From SW10 sp965657795 (GTDB taxonomy: Bacteria > Verrucomicrobiota > Verrucomicrobiia > Verrucomicrobiales > Akkermansiaceae): DNA of 64,000 nt. The stretch spans positions 15,552-79,551 of the forward strand of contig CBFHQJ010000006.1 in NCBI GenBank assembly GCA_965657795.1, written 5' to 3'. Below, in pieces: positions 60,053 to 64,000 of the stretch. A program made the translations under genes and the position numbers. Numbering within the stretch: position 1 is the stretch's first letter; each line of letters opens with the position of its first letter. The notes beneath the pieces were generated by a model. The model did no database searches. It was not told the origin of the DNA and worked only from the letters and a program-made list of their open reading frames with translations.

Positions 60053-60586
60053 CTAAGCTGAGTCTCGCCACCATCGTTTTTCGATTTTTCGGAGATCAGA
60101 GCATCCCTTGAGCGTGGGGAGATAGTCCATCAAGAGAAGGAGTTCGTCATCATCGACTACTTTGAATGGATTAACTCGCAGGTAGTTTCCGTAGCTTCGC
60201 TGCCATTTTTCAGGGGTGTCATCGATTGCAAGTATTTCTTCCAGATTGTATCCCGCTCGCTTCAGTTTTCGAATGTCTTTGACTGGATACTGGGTCAGGA
60301 GTTCTGGATCATAGTGAGATGTGCACTGTTCGTCCCACCAAAGAAACTCAGGTTTCCGCCCTTGGAAGGTTTTGTGGAGGATCCCTTTCGCATAGGAACG
60401 ACTGGCGGAAGTCCAAACCCCAACTCGAAAATTCAGGAAGCAGAAATCGAGGAACTCTTGAAGGTGCGGACGCTCATAAAGAGGCCAGCCATGGATGGTG
60501 GTGTCAGACTTTCGACCGACATCTTCTCGAGTTCTGACATGGATGAGCGTCTCATCTAGATCGAGGACGAGAAGATGAGGGCTCAT
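60053..60586 (-). CDS. FCP1/NIF-type (CTD-phosphatase-like) HAD phosphatase
   Basis: A 177-residue HAD protein of the NLI-interacting-factor/FCP1 type. Motif I is LLVLDLDETLIHV, then ERPHLQEFLDFCFLNFRVGVWTSAS is the typical second block, and ILAIDDTPEKW is the late motif. Short length with no large cap matches this family, which in eukaryotes dephosphorylates the polymerase CTD but in bacteria has unknown substrates. It lies 7 bases downstream of the pyruvate carboxylase gene and is probably in its transcript. Confidence 0.82.
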   Translation of the reverse strand: MSPHLLVLDLDETLIHVRTREDVGRKSDTTIHGWPLYERPHLQEFLDFCFLNFRVGVWTSASRSYAKGILHKTFQGRKPEFLWWDEQCTSHYDPELLTQYPVKDIRKLKRAGYNLEEILAIDDTPEKWQRSYGNYLRVNPFKVVDDDELLLLMDYLPTLKGCSDLRKIEKRWWRDSA

Positions 60587-60593
60587 GCGATAG

Positions 60594-63500
60594 CTATTGC
60601 AAAGAGACTACAAGATCACCCGTATCCGCGGACTGGCCTTTTTTGAGGAGGACTTCGCCGACCACGCCGTTTTCGGGGGCACTGACGGTGGTGAGCATTT
60701 TCATTGCCTCCAACACGACTAATTTGTCGCCTTCTTTGACTTCTTCGCCGGGTTTGACAGCGACTTCGCTAACCATGCCGGGAAGCGGAGCGATAATGTG
60801 TTTGGGATTGCCGGGCTCGCCTTTGAGGTTGGTGGCGGCCTCTTTGCCGAGGGCTTTGTCGACGACGACGGTTTCGCGGGGCATGCCGTTGAGTTCGAAG
60901 AACAAAGTACGACGTCCTTCGTCGTCGGGTTCTCCGATGTTGAGGAGCTTGATAAACAAGGTCTTTCCTGGAGCGATGTCGACGTGAACTTCTTCTCCGA
61001 CACTGAGGCCATAGAAGAAGGCCGGAGTTGGGAGGACGGTGAGTCGGTCGAATTCTTGAAGAGAGCTTTGGTAGTCGGCGAAGACCTGGGGATACATGAG
61101 ATGACTGTAAAGGTCATCGGTGGTGGTGTTTTCGCCAAGTTCGGCGCGGACTTCATCGAGGTCGATGGGCGCGGCGAGTTCGCCGGGTCGGACGGTGACG
61201 GGGACCTTGTCGCCGAGGACGAGCTTTTGGATTTCCTTGGGCCAGCCGCCGTCGGGTTGTCCGAGGCCACCGCCAAGCATGTCGATGACACTTTCGGGGA
61301 AGTCGAGATTCGGAGCGTTGCCGTTGAGAAGATCTTCTGCTTTCAGGTCCTGGGTGACGAGAAGCATGGTCATGTCGCCGACGACTTTGGAAGACGGGGT
61401 GACTTTGACGATGTCGCCGAAGAGCTGGTTGACGTCGGCGTAGGTGTGGGCGATTTCCTGCCAGCGGTGACCGAGGCCCATACCGTTGGCTTGTTCCTTG
61501 AGATTGGTGTACTGTCCGCCGGGCATTTCGTGAAGATAAACCTCGGCGGTGCCGCTGCGTGGAGCGGAGTAGAAAGGTTCGTAGTGGGTGAGAATCTCTT
61601 CCCAGTAATCGGAGAACTCGTTGAGGGTTTCGATGTCGAGTCCCGGATCGCGTTCGTGGCCACCCATCGCGGCGCAGACCGAGTTGAGGTTGGGTTGACT
61701 GGTGGAGCCGGACATGGAGGCGAGGGCCATGTCGGCAATGTCCACTCCGGCATCGGCGGCGGCCATGATGGAGGCGGCGTTGAGGCCGGAGGTGTCGTGA
61801 GTGTGGAAGTGAATCGGGATTCCGATTTCTTGTTTCAAGGTTGAGACGAGCTTGCTGGCGGCGGCGGGATGGGCTAGGCCGGCCATGTCCTTGATGCAGA
61901 GAATGTGGGCTCCCATTTTTTCCAACTCCTTGGCCTTATCGACGTAGTATTGCAGGGAATACTTGGCGCGGTCGGGATTGGTAATGTCGCCGGTGTAGCA
62001 GACGGCGGCTTCGCAAACGGACTTGCCGTGTTCGCGGACCGCTTCCATGGCGACCTTCATGTTGGGTAGGTAGTTGAGGGAGTCGAAGATGCGGAAGATG
62101 TCCATGCCGGAATCGGCGGCGTGCTTCACGAATCCGGCGACGACATTGTCGGGGTAGTTGGAGTAACCGACGGCATTGGATCCGCGGAAGAGCATTTGGA
62201 AACAGATGTTGGGAATGCGCTCGCGGAGTTCGCGGAGGCGGTCCCACGGGTCTTCCTTGAGGAAGCGCATGGCGGTGTCGAAGGTGGCTCCGCCCCACAT
62301 TTCCATTGAGAAGAGGTCGGGGGTGCGCTTGGCGTAAGCTTCGGCGACGTTGAGCATGTCGAAGGTGCGCATGCGGGTGGCGATGAGCGACTGGTGGGCG
62401 TCGCGCATCGTGGTGTCGGTGCAGAGCAGGCGTTTCTGTTCGCCGATCCATTTCGCGAAGGCTTCGGGGCCTTGTTCGAGGAGGATTTCGCGGGAGCCTT
62501 TGGCTTCACGGGCAGGGATGCTGATCGGGATGCGGGGTTGGGCGAAGGGTTTTGCCGGGCGCCAGTTCTTGGCGCCGGGGTTACCGTTGACGGTGAGGTC
62601 GGAGAGGTAGTTGAGGAGCTTGGTGGCGCGGTCGCGTTTGGGGACGAACTCGAAGAGGCTCGGCTGGGAGTCGATGAGCTTTGTGTGTGCGTCGCCGGAG
62701 CGGAAGGTGGGATCCTCGATGACATTTTCGAGGAAAGGGATGTTGGTTTTAACGCCACGGATTCGGAACTCGCGAAGAGCTCGGTCCATTCGCTGGCAGG
62801 CGGTCTCGAAGTCACGGCCGGTAGCGGTGAGCTTGACGAGCATTGAGTCGTAATAAGGGGTGATGACCGCTCCGGCGTCGCCGTTGCCGGAGTCGAGTCG
62901 GATGCCGAAGCCGGCAGCGGAGCGGTAGTTAGTGATGCGGCCGTAGTCGGGGGCGAAGCCTTTTTCGGGATCCTCGGTGGTGATGCGGCACTGGATGGCG
63001 TAGCCGTTGCAGGGGATTTCGTCCTGAGCGGGAATGCCGATTTCAGGTTCGTGAAGTTTCTTGCCTTGGGCGACGAGGATCTGTGAGCGGACGAGGTCGA
63101 CTCCGGTGACGCATTCGGTGACGGTGTGCTCGACCTGGATGCGGGGGTTCATTTCGATGAAGAACCATTCCTTGGAATCCATGTCGTAAAGGAATTCGAC
63201 GGTGCCGGCGTTGTTGTAACCGATTGATTTGGCGAGGTCGGCGGCGGATTGGCAGAGGTCGTGGCGGAGGGTGCCTTCGAGGTCGATGGAGGGTGCGATT
63301 TCGACGACTTTTTGGTAGCGGCGTTGGACGGAGCAATCCCGTTCGTGAAGGTGAACGACGTTGCCGTGTTGGTCACCGAGGATCTGGACTTCGATGTGTT
63401 TGGCGCGCTTGATGTAGCGTTCGAGGAAAACGGCGTCGTTGCCGAAGGCGTTGAGGGCTTCTTCCTGCGCTTCCTTGAGGCGGGCCTGGAGCTCGGAGGG

Positions 63501-64000
63501 TTTTTCGACAATGCGCATGCCGCGACCGCCGCCACCGAAGGCGGCTTTGATGATGAGCGGGAAGCCGACTTCTTGGGCCGCGGTGATGGCTTGGTCGGGG
63601 TCGGAGATAGCGTCGTCGGTGCCGGGAAGGACGGGGACTTTGGCGGAGATGGCCTGGGCGCGGGCGGCGGTTTTGTCGCCCATGGAGCCGAGGAGGTCGG
63701 CTGAGGGCCCGATGAAGGTGATGCCTTCCTGCTCGCAGGCGCGGGCGAAGTCGGCGTTCTCGGAAAGGAAGCCGTATCCGGGGTGGATGAGGGTGACGCC
63801 TTTAGCTTTGGCGAGAGCAACGATGCCTTCGTAGTCGAGGTAGGCGCCGACAGGGCCTTTGGTGGCGTCAAGTTGGTAGGCTTCGTCGGCTTTGAAGCGG
63901 TGGCGGGAGAAGCGGTCTTCTTCGGCGTAGATGGCGACGGTGGGGATGCCGAGTTCAGTGGCGGCGCGGAAGACGCGGATGGCGATTTCGCCACGATTGG
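60594..64000 (-). CDS. pyc: Pyruvate carboxylase, 5' end beyond the window
   Basis: The reading frame is open to the right edge; an internal ATG at 63683 is not the start, since family sequence continues upstream (GEIAIRVFRAATELGIP, LIHPGYGFLSENADFA). Parts in order are the biotin carboxylase domain (GGGGRGMRIV, EMNPRIQVEHTVTE), the carboxyltransferase TIM barrel (TDTTMRDAHQSLIATRMRT, HFHTHDTSG), and the C-terminal biotinyl domain with VLEAMKM, whose lysine carries biotin. It is one polypeptide, the alpha4 type. It converts pyruvate to oxaloacetate with ATP and bicarbonate. More than 1130 residues are visible, against about 1150 for the family. Confidence 0.96.
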   Translation of the reverse strand, partial: NRGEIAIRVFRAATELGIPTVAIYAEEDRFSRHRFKADEAYQLDATKGPVGAYLDYEGIVALAKAKGVTLIHPGYGFLSENADFARACEQEGITFIGPSADLLGSMGDKTAARAQAISAKVPVLPGTDDAISDPDQAITAAQEVGFPLIIKAAFGGGGRGMRIVEKPSELQARLKEAQEEALNAFGNDAVFLERYIKRAKHIEVQILGDQHGNVVHLHERDCSVQRRYQKVVEIAPSIDLEGTLRHDLCQSAADLAKSIGYNNAGTVEFLYDMDSKEWFFIEMNPRIQVEHTVTECVTGVDLVRSQILVAQGKKLHEPEIGIPAQDEIPCNGYAIQCRITTEDPEKGFAPDYGRITNYRSAAGFGIRLDSGNGDAGAVITPYYDSMLVKLTATGRDFETACQRMDRALREFRIRGVKTNIPFLENVIEDPTFRSGDAHTKLIDSQPSLFEFVPKRDRATKLLNYLSDLTVNGNPGAKNWRPAKPFAQPRIPISIPAREAKGSREILLEQGPEAFAKWIGEQKRLLCTDTTMRDAHQSLIATRMRTFDMLNVAEAYAKRTPDLFSMEMWGGATFDTAMRFLKEDPWDRLRELRERIPNICFQMLFRGSNAVGYSNYPDNVVAGFVKHAADSGMDIFRIFDSLNYLPNMKVAMEAVREHGKSVCEAAVCYTGDITNPDRAKYSLQYYVDKAKELEKMGAHILCIKDMAGLAHPAAASKLVSTLKQEIGIPIHFHTHDTSGLNAASIMAAADAGVDIADMALASMSGSTSQPNLNSVCAAMGGHERDPGLDIETLNEFSDYWEEILTHYEPFYSAPRSGTAEVYLHEMPGGQYTNLKEQANGMGLGHRWQEIAHTYADVNQLFGDIVKVTPSSKVVGDMTMLLVTQDLKAEDLLNGNAPNLDFPESVIDMLGGGLGQPDGGWPKEIQKLVLGDKVPVTVRPGELAAPIDLDEVRAELGENTTTDDLYSHLMYPQVFADYQSSLQEFDRLTVLPTPAFFYGLSVGEEVHVDIAPGKTLFIKLLNIGEPDDEGRRTLFFELNGMPRETVVVDKALGKEAATNLKGEPGNPKHIIAPLPGMVSEVAVKPGEEVKEGDKLVVLEAMKMLTTVSAPENGVVGEVLLKKGQSADTGDLVVSLQ

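Noticed and set aside
60798..61844. Forward 348-residue frame inside pyc
   Set aside because: Antisense to a well-conserved carboxyltransferase region, low complexity, no motif.
1..64000. tRNA, rRNA, CRISPR array, riboswitch or prophage
   Set aside because: No cloverleaf, repeat-spacer pattern, ribosomal RNA stretch or phage structural gene was recognised by eye.

Overview
The window reads as a chromosome segment of a verrucomicrobial bacterium, probably of the Verrucomicrobiales. The signs are a PSD1/DUF1553-DUF1501 gene pair, DUF6288 and YdjY-domain proteins, many secreted sulfatases and lamin-tail/CotH proteins, Rhodopirellula/Verrucomicrobium-type ECF sigma factors with FecR-like partners, and PVC-type cytochrome/beta-propeller pairs. 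This assignment is inferred from gene content, not from a marker-gene search. Genes are tightly packed, with many 4-base ATGA/GTGA overlaps and convergent ends only a few bases apart. I saw no rRNA, tRNA, CRISPR array or prophage.

Layout. 1-3070: DUF1553 (partial) and DUF1501 genes. 3241-4975: rpsM-rpsK-rpsD with a strong terminator; rpsK carries an unusual acidic N-terminal extension. 5118-9000: mtfA, then a reverse operon pspA - 54-aa membrane protein - Ycf46-like AAA ATPase - rlmH. 9097-12337: a decayed ECF sigma factor and its membrane-anchored partner, with one frameshift and four in-frame stops. 12340-16657: YdjY and DUF6288 genes divergent from a GntR/LacI-type regulator. 16663-29118: mostly housekeeping and RNA-modification genes (MenH-like hydrolase, HAD phosphatase, trmB, rsmB, trmD), mixed with secreted cyclophilins, a matrixin-like protease and an L,D-transpeptidase. 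29137-36930: lamin-tail/CotH protein, sulfatase, ligA. 36996-42745: a small membrane protein, an apparently chimeric siroheme-decarboxylase-like locus, an SGNH hydrolase, and a cytochrome c/beta-propeller pair.

42749-49710: an ECF sigma/FecR pair followed by a 1664-residue protein joining a sulfatase, a LamG-like segment, a GH2 glycosidase and a GH43 glycosidase in one chain. 49777-56093: four tandem paralogous secreted proteins that look like isolated secretin domains, followed by a VIT-vWA-SLBB-TPR protein; this five-gene block is the best candidate for an undescribed system. 56137-64000: pdeM, sufE, sufS, a zinc-ribbon membrane protein, a GspG-like secreted protein, a truncated REP-associated transposase, an FCP1-like phosphatase and a pyruvate carboxylase running off the right edge.

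Taken together, the accessory genes suggest a life based on sulfated polysaccharides and cell-surface protein complexes. The decayed sigma locus, the chimeric junction near 38.45 kb and the transposase remnant show local genome erosion.
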